Positions 1-8,998 of a stretch of DNA of 51,094 nucleotides are shown piece after piece (the stretch's first letter is position 1; each line of letters starts with the position of its first letter). Made by a program: the position numbers and the translations under genes. Under the pieces are notes generated by a model. It was given only the letters and a program-made list of their open reading frames with translations. It did not search any database and had not been told where the DNA came from. The stretch spans positions 1 to 51,094 of the forward strand of contig CAZGLL010000011.1 of NCBI GenBank assembly GCA_964526225.1. The letters are read 5' to 3'. The DNA is from DRYM01 sp964526225. Its GTDB lineage: Archaea; Thermoproteota; Thermoprotei_A; EX4484-217-1.

Positions 1-1079
1 TAATGGATAAGAGGAAACTTTATGATATGAGAAACATTACTTTAAAATCAATTGAAGATTTAGCTAAGAAACTGGCTTTAGAAGTAAAGAAACCTGTTGC
101 AAACATTACCGCTGTTTCTATTGTTGGAAATACAGTAATGCATCATATTCTTTTAGGGTTAGATTTAAGCGACATAGCGTTTGCCCCCTATATCCCAAAA
201 GAATCTTCTCCAATAATCGAGTATGGAGGTAACTTAGGATTTAAAATTCTGAAAAGAACAATGGTTTACATAGCACCTGTCATTTCAGGGTACGTTGGCG
301 GAGATGCTGTTGCAACATTATTGACGATCCACTATTTAAACCCTAAACTACCCTCCTTAGTCATTGATGTAGGTACAAATGCTGAAATAGGTTTGTTTTT
401 AGAAGACAAAATAGTTGTCGCAAGCGCGCCAGCAGGACCAGCAATCGAGGGTCATGTTACTTCAGGCTCAAAGGGCGTTCAAGGAGCAATATATGATGTT
501 GTAGCTGAGAAAGTAAGCGAAAACGTTAAGTTTAACGTAAAAGTTCTTGGTGAAACGGAGCCTTCAGGAATTAGTGGAAGTGGTGCAGTAAGTATCGTAT
601 CTGAACTTTTAAGAATAGGTGCAATTACGGTCACAGGTAAATTGATAATAGGAGATTATGATGAGAAAGGTATAAAGTACGTTAAAATAGTTGATTCCGA
701 AAAACCCATAGTGTTTACCCAAATAGACATTAGGGAAATTCAAAAAGCAAAATCAGCAATACAATCAACATGGCAATTAATGCTCGAGGATGAAGGACTT
801 TCCGAAAAAGATTTAAAATCCGTTTTCATAGCTGGAAGTTTTGGTTCTTATTTGAAACCAATACATGCTCAGAAAATAGGTCTCATACCTAAGGTAAATT
901 TAGATAAAGTGTTCATTATTGGAAACGCAGCTGGAGCTGGAGCTAAATTAATGCTGATAAGCGATGAAGCTAGAAGAAAAGGCGAGGAAATAGCTTTTAA
1001 AGCTGAACATAGAGTCTATGCTTCTACTGAACGATTCAAGAAGCTTTGGATTAAAAATTTAAACTTCAGAACTGTTTAA
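1..1079 (+). CDS. Corrinoid-protein reductive activator (RamA/RACo, ASKHA DUF4445), 5' partial
   Basis: The frame is open to the window edge, so the N-terminus (in this family usually a 2Fe-2S or related domain) lies outside; the first ATG at base 3 is internal. The visible part is the ASKHA ATPase region of proteins that use ATP hydrolysis to reduce Co(II) corrinoid back to Co(I). Seen motifs are SIVGNTVMHH, the phosphate loop DVGTNAEIG, SAPAGPAIEG, GISGSGAVS and AGSFGSYL, in the order expected for DUF4445. It stops 23 bases before an MtrH-like methyltransferase and is probably co-transcribed with it, which fits a role in keeping a methyl-carrying corrinoid protein active. The corrinoid protein itself is not in the window. 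Family assignment is firm; the partner is inferred. Confidence 0.88.
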   Translation, partial: MDKRKLYDMRNITLKSIEDLAKKLALEVKKPVANITAVSIVGNTVMHHILLGLDLSDIAFAPYIPKESSPIIEYGGNLGFKILKRTMVYIAPVISGYVGGDAVATLLTIHYLNPKLPSLVIDVGTNAEIGLFLEDKIVVASAPAGPAIEGHVTSGSKGVQGAIYDVVAEKVSENVKFNVKVLGETEPSGISGSGAVSIVSELLRIGAITVTGKLIIGDYDEKGIKYVKIVDSEKPIVFTQIDIREIQKAKSAIQSTWQLMLEDEGLSEKDLKSVFIAGSFGSYLKPIHAQKIGLIPKVNLDKVFIIGNAAGAGAKLMLISDEARRKGEEIAFKAEHRVYASTERFKKLWIKNLNFRTV

Positions 1080-1102
1080 GCTAAAGGAGGAGTCTCCATA
1101 AA

Positions 1103-2086
1103 ATGATGATTTCAGGAGAAACGCTAAGACCTTTTAGATTCAAGGTTCATCAGAAAACATTTACAATAGGGAATGTTGTTTTTGGAGGAGAACCGGGGGA
1201 AAGACCAACAGTTCTCATAGGCAGTATTTTCTATCTTGGAGACAAACTCGTCGTAAATCATGAGGAAGGCGTTTTCGATAAAAAGAAAGCAAAGGAAGCA
1301 ATAAAGTATGCTGAAGAAATAGCTGAAAAATACTCCCTACCTTTAGCTATAGATTTAGTTGCATATTCTGAAAAAGCTATGGAAAACTATGTCTCATTTA
1401 TAGCTGAGATTACAGAAGCACCTATATTTCTAGATGGTGTTGAAGAAAAAGCTAGAATTGCCGCATACAAGACCGCATGTGAAATAGGTATTACCGATAG
1501 GGTTATTGGAAATGCAATATACACTTATTCAAAAGATTACGAACTAAACGCCTTAAAAGAATATAGGATAAAGAATGTGGTTCTTATGGCATTTGATGTA
1601 GCTAATCCTATGAAAAGTATGATGCCTAAAGATAGATTAGAAATATTGAAAAAACAACTCATACCTAAGGCTAAGAAAGCTCAAGTAGAACATGTTCTTG
1701 TTGATGTTGTTGTCTTGGATCCAGCGTCGATAGCCATTAGCGCAGCATCTATTTTGAAAATAAAGAATGAAACAGGGTTACCAGTAGGTTGTGCGCCAGC
1801 TAACGCCCTAGGTTCCATCACTAAAACAGCATTTGGTATTGAAGGTATGAGCGGGATACATGGTGGAACATCGGTTTTCCTTCAAATGTTTGGAGCAGAC
1901 TTCATATTCTACGGACCAATGAAAAGAATAAAGTATGTTGCACTAGCGGTTGCAGTAGCTGACGCTTACTTAGCCTATTTAGCAAAGTTTGAAGGAAAAA
2001 GCACTCCTAAAAAGCACCCATTTAATACACTACTTAGGAAACTTCAGAGAATGTTTACAGGAATTGAAGTATGGCAGCCAAAATAA
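1103..2086 (+). CDS. MtrH-family corrinoid:tetrahydropterin methyltransferase
   Basis: Resembles subunit H of tetrahydromethanopterin S-methyltransferase, which moves a methyl group between a pterin and a corrinoid. The N-terminal block GGEPGERPTVLIGSIFY followed by a short acidic stretch and FDKKKAKEAI is characteristic of MtrH, as is the overall TIM-barrel length of 327 residues. A strong ribosome site, AAAGGAGG, ends about 12 bases before the ATG. No MtrA-G genes are nearby, so this is a stand-alone MtrH as found in non-methanogenic archaea and in MtgA-type enzymes, not evidence for the methanogenic membrane complex. The adjacent reductive activator and the downstream B12-type importer support corrinoid-dependent methyl transfer. 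The methyl donor is unknown. Confidence 0.85.
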   Translation: MMISGETLRPFRFKVHQKTFTIGNVVFGGEPGERPTVLIGSIFYLGDKLVVNHEEGVFDKKKAKEAIKYAEEIAEKYSLPLAIDLVAYSEKAMENYVSFIAEITEAPIFLDGVEEKARIAAYKTACEIGITDRVIGNAIYTYSKDYELNALKEYRIKNVVLMAFDVANPMKSMMPKDRLEILKKQLIPKAKKAQVEHVLVDVVVLDPASIAISAASILKIKNETGLPVGCAPANALGSITKTAFGIEGMSGIHGGTSVFLQMFGADFIFYGPMKRIKYVALAVAVADAYLAYLAKFEGKSTPKKHPFNTLLRKLQRMFTGIEVWQPK

Positions 2087-2952
2087 ATTATGGGAGAATA
2101 AAGACCCTAAGCGAACTCATAGGTAAGCTAGGGCTAAAGACAATATACAGTATTGAAGATAAAGATAAACAACTAGAGGCTATGAAGAAACTCTATGCTG
2201 AAACAAAACATGTAGGTTATGTTTGCTTATTAGCTATTTCAAACGCCCTAATAAGCTATAGATTATCGGTAAAAGGAGAGGAGTATTGGCTAGCATTTTC
2301 TAGAGAACTTTCAAAAACAAATCCTTCACTAAGATATGCATTAAAAAATATTGTTAGCTTTCTTAAGGAAAGCAGTTTAAATGTCGTCAATTTAGAACAA
2401 AAAATTAGTAGGCTAAGAAAACTCTATTCAACAAATATTGTGCGCATAGTTTTTAATAGTCCTGAAGCTTACGCAAAAAACATAACTATGCTTTGGAAGG
2501 ATTTAAGCAAAGCACTTAATGCCGATCCGAAATCTAAAACAATAGTGTTCTCTATTAAAATGTTTTACTACGCATACTACGCTTCAACAGGTAAGCGTAT
2601 AAAGTTACCTATGGAAATACCTATACCTGTAGATTTTAGAATTTCAACAATAACTCTAACCTCAGGATTATTAACACTTAATAGTCAAATGACACATGCG
2701 AACAAAGTAAAGCTTCTTCTTAGCAGATATAGCGATATTGTAAGAAGTGTTTGGAAAGAAATAGGTGAGAGAACAAATATTCCACCTTTAAATCTTGATG
2801 CTTTAATATGGGTTTTCGGAAAACATGTTTCTTTCAGATGTTCGAAGGAGAGAATCATAAATAAAACATTAGATTATCTACAAGAACTTTTTGAAAAAGA
2901 ACCTAACGTATTAGTAAAACGTTTAGTCTATGAGTTCTTTAAATACTATTAA
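2071..2952 (+). CDS. AGOG-type archaeal 8-oxoguanine DNA glycosylase/lyase
   Basis: Matches archaeal GO glycosylase (AGOG), a helix-hairpin-helix enzyme that excises 8-oxoguanine. Recognised blocks are SNALISYRLSVKGEEYW near residue 55, KTIVFSIKMFYYAYY near 170 and PIPVDFRISTITLTSGLL near 190, each alignable from memory with the Pyrobaculum enzyme. The lysine of the KTIVFSIK block and the aspartate of PVDFR are the expected catalytic pair. The ATG lies 16 bases inside the end of the MtrH-like gene, so the two are translationally coupled although functionally unrelated. Its 293 residues are slightly longer than the usual 240-260, with an extended middle. The 3' end overlaps the convergent DHH gene by 14 bases. 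Confidence 0.85.
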   Translation: MAAKINYGRIKTLSELIGKLGLKTIYSIEDKDKQLEAMKKLYAETKHVGYVCLLAISNALISYRLSVKGEEYWLAFSRELSKTNPSLRYALKNIVSFLKESSLNVVNLEQKISRLRKLYSTNIVRIVFNSPEAYAKNITMLWKDLSKALNADPKSKTIVFSIKMFYYAYYASTGKRIKLPMEIPIPVDFRISTITLTSGLLTLNSQMTHANKVKLLLSRYSDIVRSVWKEIGERTNIPPLNLDALIWVFGKHVSFRCSKERIINKTLDYLQELFEKEPNVLVKRLVYEFFKYY

Positions 2953-3925
2953 CCGAAGAAATTGAGGATAGTAACGTTGCAATTTCATTATCTAGTTTCT
3001 TGAGAAACATATCTAGTTTCTCTAAAGGTATTCTTGCTCCTGCAGCTAAGGGATGACCTCCTCCCGATCCTTCAAATTCTAAAGCTACTCTCCTTAAGAG
3101 TACGTTTAAATTTATTTTCCTACTAGAACATCTAACGCTTAGGATAGCTATGTTTCTCCTAGTCTCGATGGCTATACCTACAGGTTTTCTTAAGTATGCT
3201 TTAACGTATGTTGCTGCTCTAGTTAGACTTCCTTTAGGGTTAATAACATATGCTATGTTCTCTAAAGCTTTAGCTTGATCCTTAATGCTTAACCTCATTT
3301 CTTCCTCACTTACAGTCTCCATGAGAGCTCTAATTATGAGCTCACTCATTTCACTTGGAAGCCTGTTTTCGGAAAGGTGTTTCACCACTCTCCTTTTGAA
3401 ATCATAAAGCTTTCGAGCACCTTCTAAGCCTTGACTGAGCACTCCTGCTTCAAAATATATGGTTCTTTTATCCCAGTCTTCTAAAGCTTTTTTAACCCAT
3501 GGTGTTTCATCAAGATAATCTGATATAGCACCATATATGGCAACTCTGCTCATATCGTTATCGAGAATGTTTTCAAAGAATTTAAAAGTGAGTTCCGAGG
3601 TTGAAACATTTTCATCATGAACTATATTCATAGGGAATTCTTTAAGCTTAATACTTAGGGGCTCAGGGTGATGATCGATGTAGGTTACTTCAATACCTCT
3701 TTCAGACAAATTCTTTATGAGCTTTAAGAGTTCCTCTAAATGTTTTTCACTTAATGCAATGTCAAGTATGAAAACCTTATTTTCATGATTAATATTATGA
3801 AGCATATCCTCATAAAGCCCTACGGGATGACTAAAAAACATTTTACCATTCCCTATGGCGGCTAATGTTAACGCAGCCGAAACTATGCCGTCGGCGTCTC
3901 CATGAGCGAAAATTAGTGTTGACAA
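2939..3925 (-). CDS. DHH/DHHA1 family phosphoesterase (RecJ/NrnA-like)
   Basis: A two-domain DHH superfamily protein, probably a single-strand nuclease or nanoRNase. The N-terminal domain has HGDADG at residues 8-13, an internal LDIA motif and the signature DHH at 84-86. The C-terminal DHHA1 domain carries the substrate motif GSGGGHPLAAGARI near residue 285. All metal ligands expected for a manganese-dependent phosphoesterase appear present. It is transcribed alone, convergent to AGOG and divergent from the B12-type importer. Archaeal genomes carry several such paralogues (GAN, RecJ-like, NrnA-like); the sequence alone does not say which activity this one has. Confidence 0.85.
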   Translation of the reverse strand: MSTLIFAHGDADGIVSAALTLAAIGNGKMFFSHPVGLYEDMLHNINHENKVFILDIALSEKHLEELLKLIKNLSERGIEVTYIDHHPEPLSIKLKEFPMNIVHDENVSTSELTFKFFENILDNDMSRVAIYGAISDYLDETPWVKKALEDWDKRTIYFEAGVLSQGLEGARKLYDFKRRVVKHLSENRLPSEMSELIIRALMETVSEEEMRLSIKDQAKALENIAYVINPKGSLTRAATYVKAYLRKPVGIAIETRRNIAILSVRCSSRKINLNVLLRRVALEFEGSGGGHPLAAGARIPLEKLDMFLKKLDNEIATLLSSISSVNSI

Positions 3926-4002
3926 AATAATCGACCTACATTATAATAGTGTGTTGTCATGTAGTTTATAAGTTGTTTCGGAATAGAGCATTTGAAATTA
4001 CG

Positions 4003-4012
4003 TTTAAATATT
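4003..4012 (+). promoter_or_regulatory. Putative TATA box of the btuFCD-like operon
   Basis: TTTAAATATT lies about 30 bases before the region where transcription would start for the GTG at 4048. Archaeal TATA boxes of this TTTAAATA form recur through the window. Inference from position and composition only. Confidence 0.35.
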
Positions 4013-4047
4013 TCTAGAATCTATCGTTTGGATAGGGTGTACAAACG

Positions 4048-5229
4048 GTGATTTTGGCGAGGAGAAGTTTAGCTCTCATATTTACCATTTTGATCGTAGG
4101 GTTAGTGTTAGGGGCAAGTATAACGTATTTTGTGATGCCCTCAAAAGAGGAAATTGTTACAACTACGGTCACATTAACTGCGGATTTGAAGCATTCGACC
4201 ACCACAGTCATTGAGACTAAAACGGTGTTTTCAACGACAACTATTAAATCGGAATATCCTATCACAATAGTTGATGCTTTGGGTAGAATTGTTGTGATTA
4301 ATGAGGAACCTAAAAGAATAGTAACATTATCCCCAGCTATAACCGAAGATGTTTTCGCATTAGGTTTAGGTAATTATGTTGTAGGTGTTGATTCCTTTTC
4401 AAACTATCCGCCTGAAGTCGTTAAGTTAAGGAAAGAGGGTAAGATAGCGGATGTAGGTGGCTATTGGCAATTAGATCTTGAAAGAATAGTTAAACTAAGC
4501 CCTGACTTAGTATTAGCAGATGCCGGTGCTCACATTAAGCTTCGTGAAAAGTTTTTAGAACTAGGATTAACAGTTGTTTACGTTAAGGGAGGATCAGCAA
4601 GTTCCTTAGAAGATATCTTATCAGATATCGGCTTAATAGCTCAAATATTCCATGTCGAAAAGAAGGCCGAAGAAATTTCTAACGAGTTATCCGCTCAGGT
4701 AAGGAGTATAGTTAAGAAGCTAGCTGAAGCTAACGTAACCAAAGTTAAAGTCTTGGTGCTCCTAGGTCCACCATCATGGGGTTACTGGAGTGCTGGCTCC
4801 GGAACCTTCATAAACTACATCATAAACGTAGCCGGAGGAACAAATATCGCCGCTAAATATCATGGATGGGTTATGTTAAGTTTAGAAGACATAGTTTCTG
4901 AAAACCCCGACGTAATAGTTGTTTCATTAATGGCCTCATCGGAGGAGGCAAAAAAGGTACTAGAGGATATAATGTCTTCGGAACTTGCTAATGTTAATGC
5001 CGTAAGAAAAGGAAAAGTATATGTCTTAATTGGTGAGGCAAATGACGTGCTTATGAGGCCTGGGCCACGCATTATTGAAGCGGTTAAAATAATGGCTCAA
5101 ATACTTCATAGCGATGTTTTCGGTGAAATTTCAAGAGATGATGTAATAAAGCCGGAGACATTAACTTCCTTAAACAATTACATAGGCATAACTGTTATGA
5201 AGGGGATAAAGCATTATGACCCAACTTGA
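4048..5229 (+). CDS. BtuF/FepB-type ABC transporter substrate-binding protein (corrinoid or metal chelate)
   Basis: A class III (TroA-fold) binding protein for B12, haem or siderophore-type ligands. It starts at GTG with GGGTGT upstream. Residues 8-30 form a hydrophobic anchor without a lipobox cysteine, followed by a Thr/Val-rich linker to about residue 70, then VDALGRIVVINEEPKRIVTLSPAITE, the usual entry into this fold. Its last 14 bases overlap the permease gene, and the ATPase follows directly, giving a complete BtuF-C-D order. With a corrinoid activator and a corrinoid methyltransferase 1-2 kb upstream, a corrinoid ligand is the best guess. A siderophore or haem remains possible because the fold does not separate them. 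Confidence 0.85.
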   Translation: MILARRSLALIFTILIVGLVLGASITYFVMPSKEEIVTTTVTLTADLKHSTTTVIETKTVFSTTTIKSEYPITIVDALGRIVVINEEPKRIVTLSPAITEDVFALGLGNYVVGVDSFSNYPPEVVKLRKEGKIADVGGYWQLDLERIVKLSPDLVLADAGAHIKLREKFLELGLTVVYVKGGSASSLEDILSDIGLIAQIFHVEKKAEEISNELSAQVRSIVKKLAEANVTKVKVLVLLGPPSWGYWSAGSGTFINYIINVAGGTNIAAKYHGWVMLSLEDIVSENPDVIVVSLMASSEEAKKVLEDIMSSELANVNAVRKGKVYVLIGEANDVLMRPGPRIIEAVKIMAQILHSDVFGEISRDDVIKPETLTSLNNYIGITVMKGIKHYDPT

Positions 5230-6250
5230 ACAATATTATGAATTGAGAAAGAAGAAGTTTTTTACAATTACTTTACTTTTAACGATTCTTCTAACTGTTA
5301 CGTTACTGCTATCGTTAAGTGTAGGCTCTGTAAACATAGGTATAGATAAAGCGTTTTTAGTATTGACAGGTTACGTTCAGAATAAGACATTATCGTATAT
5401 AGTTTTAAACATAAGGCTCCCTAGAACTTTAGCGTCAATTCTTATTGGAGCATCGTTAGCGATTTCAGGAGTGTTAATTCAGAATGTTACAAGGAACGCC
5501 TTAGCGGAACCTTTTCTTTTAGGGTTATCTTCAGGAGCATTAGCCTTTATTGCTTTAGCAATACTTCTCATTCCATCAATAATTTTCTCAATACATTACG
5601 TTTCAATAGTTGCCTTTATTGGAGCTATACTTGCTTTCACCCTTACGTTAATGCTAAGTGAAGCAGTAGGAGGATCAGCAACGAGTCTTATACTTGCCGG
5701 TATCGCTGTGACCTCGGGGTTCTCAGGAATATCCAGTTTTCTAGCCTTCATAGTTCAAGCGAAGCTTAATAGACCATTTCTAATTCTTCTCTTAGGAAGT
5801 TTAGCACAAATCTTAGATGAACATGTTATAGTGTTAGGTTTTACTTTCACGTTAGGTTTTATCGTTTCTTTAGCTTTAGCTAAAAGACTAAATGCTGTAA
5901 TGTTTGGTGATGAACATTCGCTTCAGTTAGGATATAGCCCTAAAATAACAAGGCTTATTTCGTCATTACTTGCAGCGTTACTTACGAGTGTTAGTGTTGC
6001 TGTAGCTGGAATAATAGGGTTTATAGGATTAGTTATTCCCCACATGGCTAGATTGCTTATGGGAAATGATAATAGATTTGTTATTCCTCTTTCAGCACTT
6101 TTAGGCTCAATACTACTTTGTCTTTCCGATATTTTCGTAAGAATAGCTTCTGGAGGCTTAGCTATAGGGGAAATTCCTGTCGGTGCAGTAACTAGCGCAT
6201 TCGGTGCTCCCTTCTTCGCTTACCTATTAATGGCTAAGGTGAGGTCGTAA
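5216..6250 (+). CDS. BtuC/FecCD-family ABC transporter permease
   Basis: A polytopic membrane protein of 344 residues, the usual length for the FecCD family, with about ten hydrophobic segments. Family motifs include LRLPR-like IRLPRTLASILIGASLAISG near residues 65-83, NALAEPFLLGLSSGA near 95-110 and the C-terminal GFIGLVIPHMARLL near 262-276, the coupling region that contacts the ATPase. The start overlaps the binding-protein gene and the stop is directly followed by the ATPase ATG, so the three are one transcription unit. It forms the translocation channel of the importer. Confidence 0.9.
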   Translation: MTQLEQYYELRKKKFFTITLLLTILLTVTLLLSLSVGSVNIGIDKAFLVLTGYVQNKTLSYIVLNIRLPRTLASILIGASLAISGVLIQNVTRNALAEPFLLGLSSGALAFIALAILLIPSIIFSIHYVSIVAFIGAILAFTLTLMLSEAVGGSATSLILAGIAVTSGFSGISSFLAFIVQAKLNRPFLILLLGSLAQILDEHVIVLGFTFTLGFIVSLALAKRLNAVMFGDEHSLQLGYSPKITRLISSLLAALLTSVSVAVAGIIGFIGLVIPHMARLLMGNDNRFVIPLSALLGSILLCLSDIFVRIASGGLAIGEIPVGAVTSAFGAPFFAYLLMAKVRS

Positions 6251-7024
6251 ATGTTCTGCATTAAAGTCGAAAATTTAGCTTTCAAATATGGAGATGGATT
6301 CGAACTCGGAAAGCTGAATTTAAGATTTTGCGAATCTGAGGTTACGGCAATACTTGGACCTAATGGTGCCGGTAAAACAACGTTTTTAAAATGCTTAGCT
6401 AGAATGCTTAAACCATTAGAAGGTGTTGTGTACTTAGGTAGTAAGGAACTGTGGAGTTTAAGTTTAAACGAAGTAGCAAAAATCGTTAGCTTTTCTGAAG
6501 TAGAGATACCTCAAGGATTCAATGTTAAAGTAGTAGACTTTGTTTCGACAAGTAGATACCCGCATATGAGTTCTTTCTGGGAATCATCTGAAGATCTCAA
6601 GGCAATAGGTGAATCTATAAGGAAGTTAAAGCTTGAAAGCTTTGTCCAGAGAAAAATAGAGGAACTAAGTAGTGGCGAGTTTCAAAGAGTAGTTTTAGCT
6701 AAAATTTTAGCTAAGAAGCCTAAAGTTCTTCTTTTAGATGAACCAACGCTTCATTTAGATATCAAGTACCAACTTGAAATCCTGAAAATTATAAGGGAAA
6801 TAACTAAGGAGGAAAAATTAGTAACAATAGTTACGCTTCACGATCTAAAATTAGCTTCAATGTTTGCCGATAAAATAGTGCTTTTAAGCAACGGTAAAGT
6901 AGTAGCTTTTGGTAGTTCCGCTGAGGTATTAACGCCGAGAAACATAGAAAAAGTCTATGGAGTAAAGGTTAAGATAATAGAGGATGAAGAAGCAGGTATA
7001 ATAATAGCACCTTTAATTAAATGA
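6251..7024 (+). CDS. BtuD/FepC-type ABC transporter ATPase
   Basis: The nucleotide-binding subunit of the importer encoded by the two preceding genes. Walker A GPNGAGKTT is near residue 36, the Q-loop region follows, the signature LSSGEFQRVVLA is near 138, and Walker B VLLLDEPTLHLD near 158 ends with the switch histidine of TLHDL near 197. It begins immediately after the permease stop codon, without its own recognisable ribosome site, suggesting coupled translation. Its 3' end overlaps the convergent JAMM gene by 8 bases. Confidence 0.92.
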   Translation: MFCIKVENLAFKYGDGFELGKLNLRFCESEVTAILGPNGAGKTTFLKCLARMLKPLEGVVYLGSKELWSLSLNEVAKIVSFSEVEIPQGFNVKVVDFVSTSRYPHMSSFWESSEDLKAIGESIRKLKLESFVQRKIEELSSGEFQRVVLAKILAKKPKVLLLDEPTLHLDIKYQLEILKIIREITKEEKLVTIVTLHDLKLASMFADKIVLLSNGKVVAFGSSAEVLTPRNIEKVYGVKVKIIEDEEAGIIIAPLIK

Positions 7025-7748
7025 TCTTAGCTCCTAGAAACGTAAGCTTGACGCTACTTAGCCTATTAAACTCTAATAAAGCGTCTTTGGTTCTACCCTT
7101 CTTAATTAGATCGCTTATGATTATTAAACGTTCATAATCGTCAATTGTAAAATCATCAACTCTATACATTATTGCGGAACAAGATGTAGTTATTACAGCG
7201 CTTATTAAACCTCTATTGGAAAATATATCTAAAGATGATATTACGTCTTTATGTGAGAAGAAACAATGGGGCGAAGGATGCGTATGAGCCATGATATAAG
7301 TTTTTACGAAAGGTATTCTGACCTTATCTATTTCTCCTTCAAGAAGAACACCTACTTTCTTAGGAGCAATAAGTAACATAAATTCTATATGCTCTGTATT
7401 TGTTATCTTAGCTTTATTCTTAAGCAAGGGTATAATGTTGTTTACAAAAATCTCTAAGACACGCTCATACATTTTTCTCCACGGTATTACAGAATAAGGC
7501 TCAGTTGTGAAGAAGGAGACACTAACTTCTTCCTTAAAGTGTGGTAATTCTTTATCTTTGAGCGTTCTAGGAATATATACTACTGCTTCGCTATTATTCC
7601 AGTTATGGAACTCGTAGAATTCCTCATTTACGTAGAAGTTGTCTAAACCATAAACTTCCATAAGGTCTTCGCAAAAGGATATAATATTTCCCGCTATAGC
7701 TAACCATTTAATACTTTTGTTTTCTATTATGTAGTGTTCCTTTTTCAT
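7017..7748 (-). CDS. JAMM/MPN-type metalloprotease domain protein
   Basis: The C-terminal half contains H155-T-H157-P followed by seven residues, S165 and D168. This fits the H-x-H-x7-S-x2-D zinc motif of JAMM (JAB1/MPN/Mov34) isopeptidases. The upstream acidic ligand could be E137 or E139. The first 110 residues are not recognised. Archaeal JAMM proteins can release ubiquitin-like SAMP modifiers from targets, and two GG-ending ubiquitin-like genes occur 30 kb away, but a working connection is inference. It lies 13 bases after the iron alcohol dehydrogenase on the same strand and is probably co-transcribed. No close family name is recognised. Confidence 0.6.
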   Translation of the reverse strand: MKKEHYIIENKSIKWLAIAGNIISFCEDLMEVYGLDNFYVNEEFYEFHNWNNSEAVVYIPRTLKDKELPHFKEEVSVSFFTTEPYSVIPWRKMYERVLEIFVNNIIPLLKNKAKITNTEHIEFMLLIAPKKVGVLLEGEIDKVRIPFVKTYIMAHTHPSPHCFFSHKDVISSLDIFSNRGLISAVITTSCSAIMYRVDDFTIDDYERLIIISDLIKKGRTKDALLEFNRLSSVKLTFLGAKII

Positions 7749-7761
7749 ACGATGTTCATCT

Positions 7762-8925
7762 TCATAAAGATTCTAAATATAGCCTCTTCAATTCCTCCTT
7801 GGTTGGAACCTTCGGGTTATTGTAAACTAAGGGTTTCATGTAATCAAATACGTCATCTACGAACCTATCGATATCTTTTTCTGTAACTCCGAAGTCGCTA
7901 AGTCTAATGTTTAAACCTATATTGTTTCTCAGCTTCAATATATAGTCATAAACTGACATCGCTATGTATTTCTGAGGCATTGTTGAAATTTTCAACCCCA
8001 GTATTTCAGCTATTTCGGCGAAATCCTCTACTGTAGCATCTAACGTGAATTTAAGCCATGCTGGTAATAATGCTGCTAATCCCATACCGTGATGTACGTT
8101 TCCATAATGTGCACTTACTGGATGTTCCATTGCATGACAGAGAGCTGTTCTTGACTGATCTATAGCTAAACCAGCCATCATACTTGCCCATAAAAGCCTC
8201 GTCCTTGCTTGGATATTTATTCCTCTCTTAACCACTATTTCCACGTTTTCCACAATGTTCCTTAAGGCTTCAGCAGCAAACATTCTAGCTAATCTATTTG
8301 TTCTCCTGCTAACATACGATTCTAAGGCATGAGCTAAAGTATCAAAAGCTGTAGCAGCAGATAGTGTTGGGGGTAGAGTAAGTGTGGTTTCAGGATCCAA
8401 TATTGCGACTTTAGGGTAAATACGCTTACTAACAACAGAAACTTTAGCTTTTCTTTCAACATCTGTTATTACAGCGTACTTGTTAACCTCACTTCCGGTA
8501 CCGTGCGTTGTAGGTATCGCAACTATGGGGTACGCCTCTGAAAATTCTTTCCTACCTCTTAGATAATCGGTGAGTTTTCCTCCAGAAGCTAATGTTGCCG
8601 CTACAGCTTTTGCCGAATCTATTGCGCTACCTCCACCCAAACCTATGAATATGTCGCAACTGTTCTTTTCGGCGAAAGCGATTGCTCTATCTACTTCATC
8701 TGATCTAGGGTTTGATGATATGTCTGTGAATATGCAGTACTTTATTCCCGCTTTTTCCAAACTTACACGTAAGGTACTATAGTACCCATATTTTATCATG
8801 GAACCTCCGCGGGTCGTAATAATCATGGCTTTAGCTCCAAGGTTTTCAACATGTTCGTGAACTTTCGATAGAGATCCACGTTCGAATACTATTTTGGTAG
8901 GTAAGTTGAATTCTATACTAAACAT
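7762..8925 (-). CDS. Iron-containing alcohol dehydrogenase
   Basis: A group III (FucO/AdhE-type) NAD(P)-dependent alcohol dehydrogenase. It has the nucleotide-binding GGGSAIDSAKAVA near residue 97 and the glycine-rich PTTHGTGSEVN near 138. The metal ligands are spread over FDTLAHALE (Asp and His) and CHAMEHPVSAHYGNVHHG (two His). Its 387 residues are normal for the family. It probably reduces or oxidises a small aldehyde or alcohol; the substrate cannot be read from sequence. The JAMM gene follows after 13 bases on the same strand. Confidence 0.92.
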   Translation of the reverse strand: MFSIEFNLPTKIVFERGSLSKVHEHVENLGAKAMIITTRGGSMIKYGYYSTLRVSLEKAGIKYCIFTDISSNPRSDEVDRAIAFAEKNSCDIFIGLGGGSAIDSAKAVAATLASGGKLTDYLRGRKEFSEAYPIVAIPTTHGTGSEVNKYAVITDVERKAKVSVVSKRIYPKVAILDPETTLTLPPTLSAATAFDTLAHALESYVSRRTNRLARMFAAEALRNIVENVEIVVKRGINIQARTRLLWASMMAGLAIDQSRTALCHAMEHPVSAHYGNVHHGMGLAALLPAWLKFTLDATVEDFAEIAEILGLKISTMPQKYIAMSVYDYILKLRNNIGLNIRLSDFGVTEKDIDRFVDDVFDYMKPLVYNNPKVPTKEELKRLYLESL

Positions 8926-8998
8926 AAAACAAGTACACCGAAGATAGTTAAATGTTTTGGGAGAATATTAATCTTATCTTGCAATCTCATTTTGAAAA

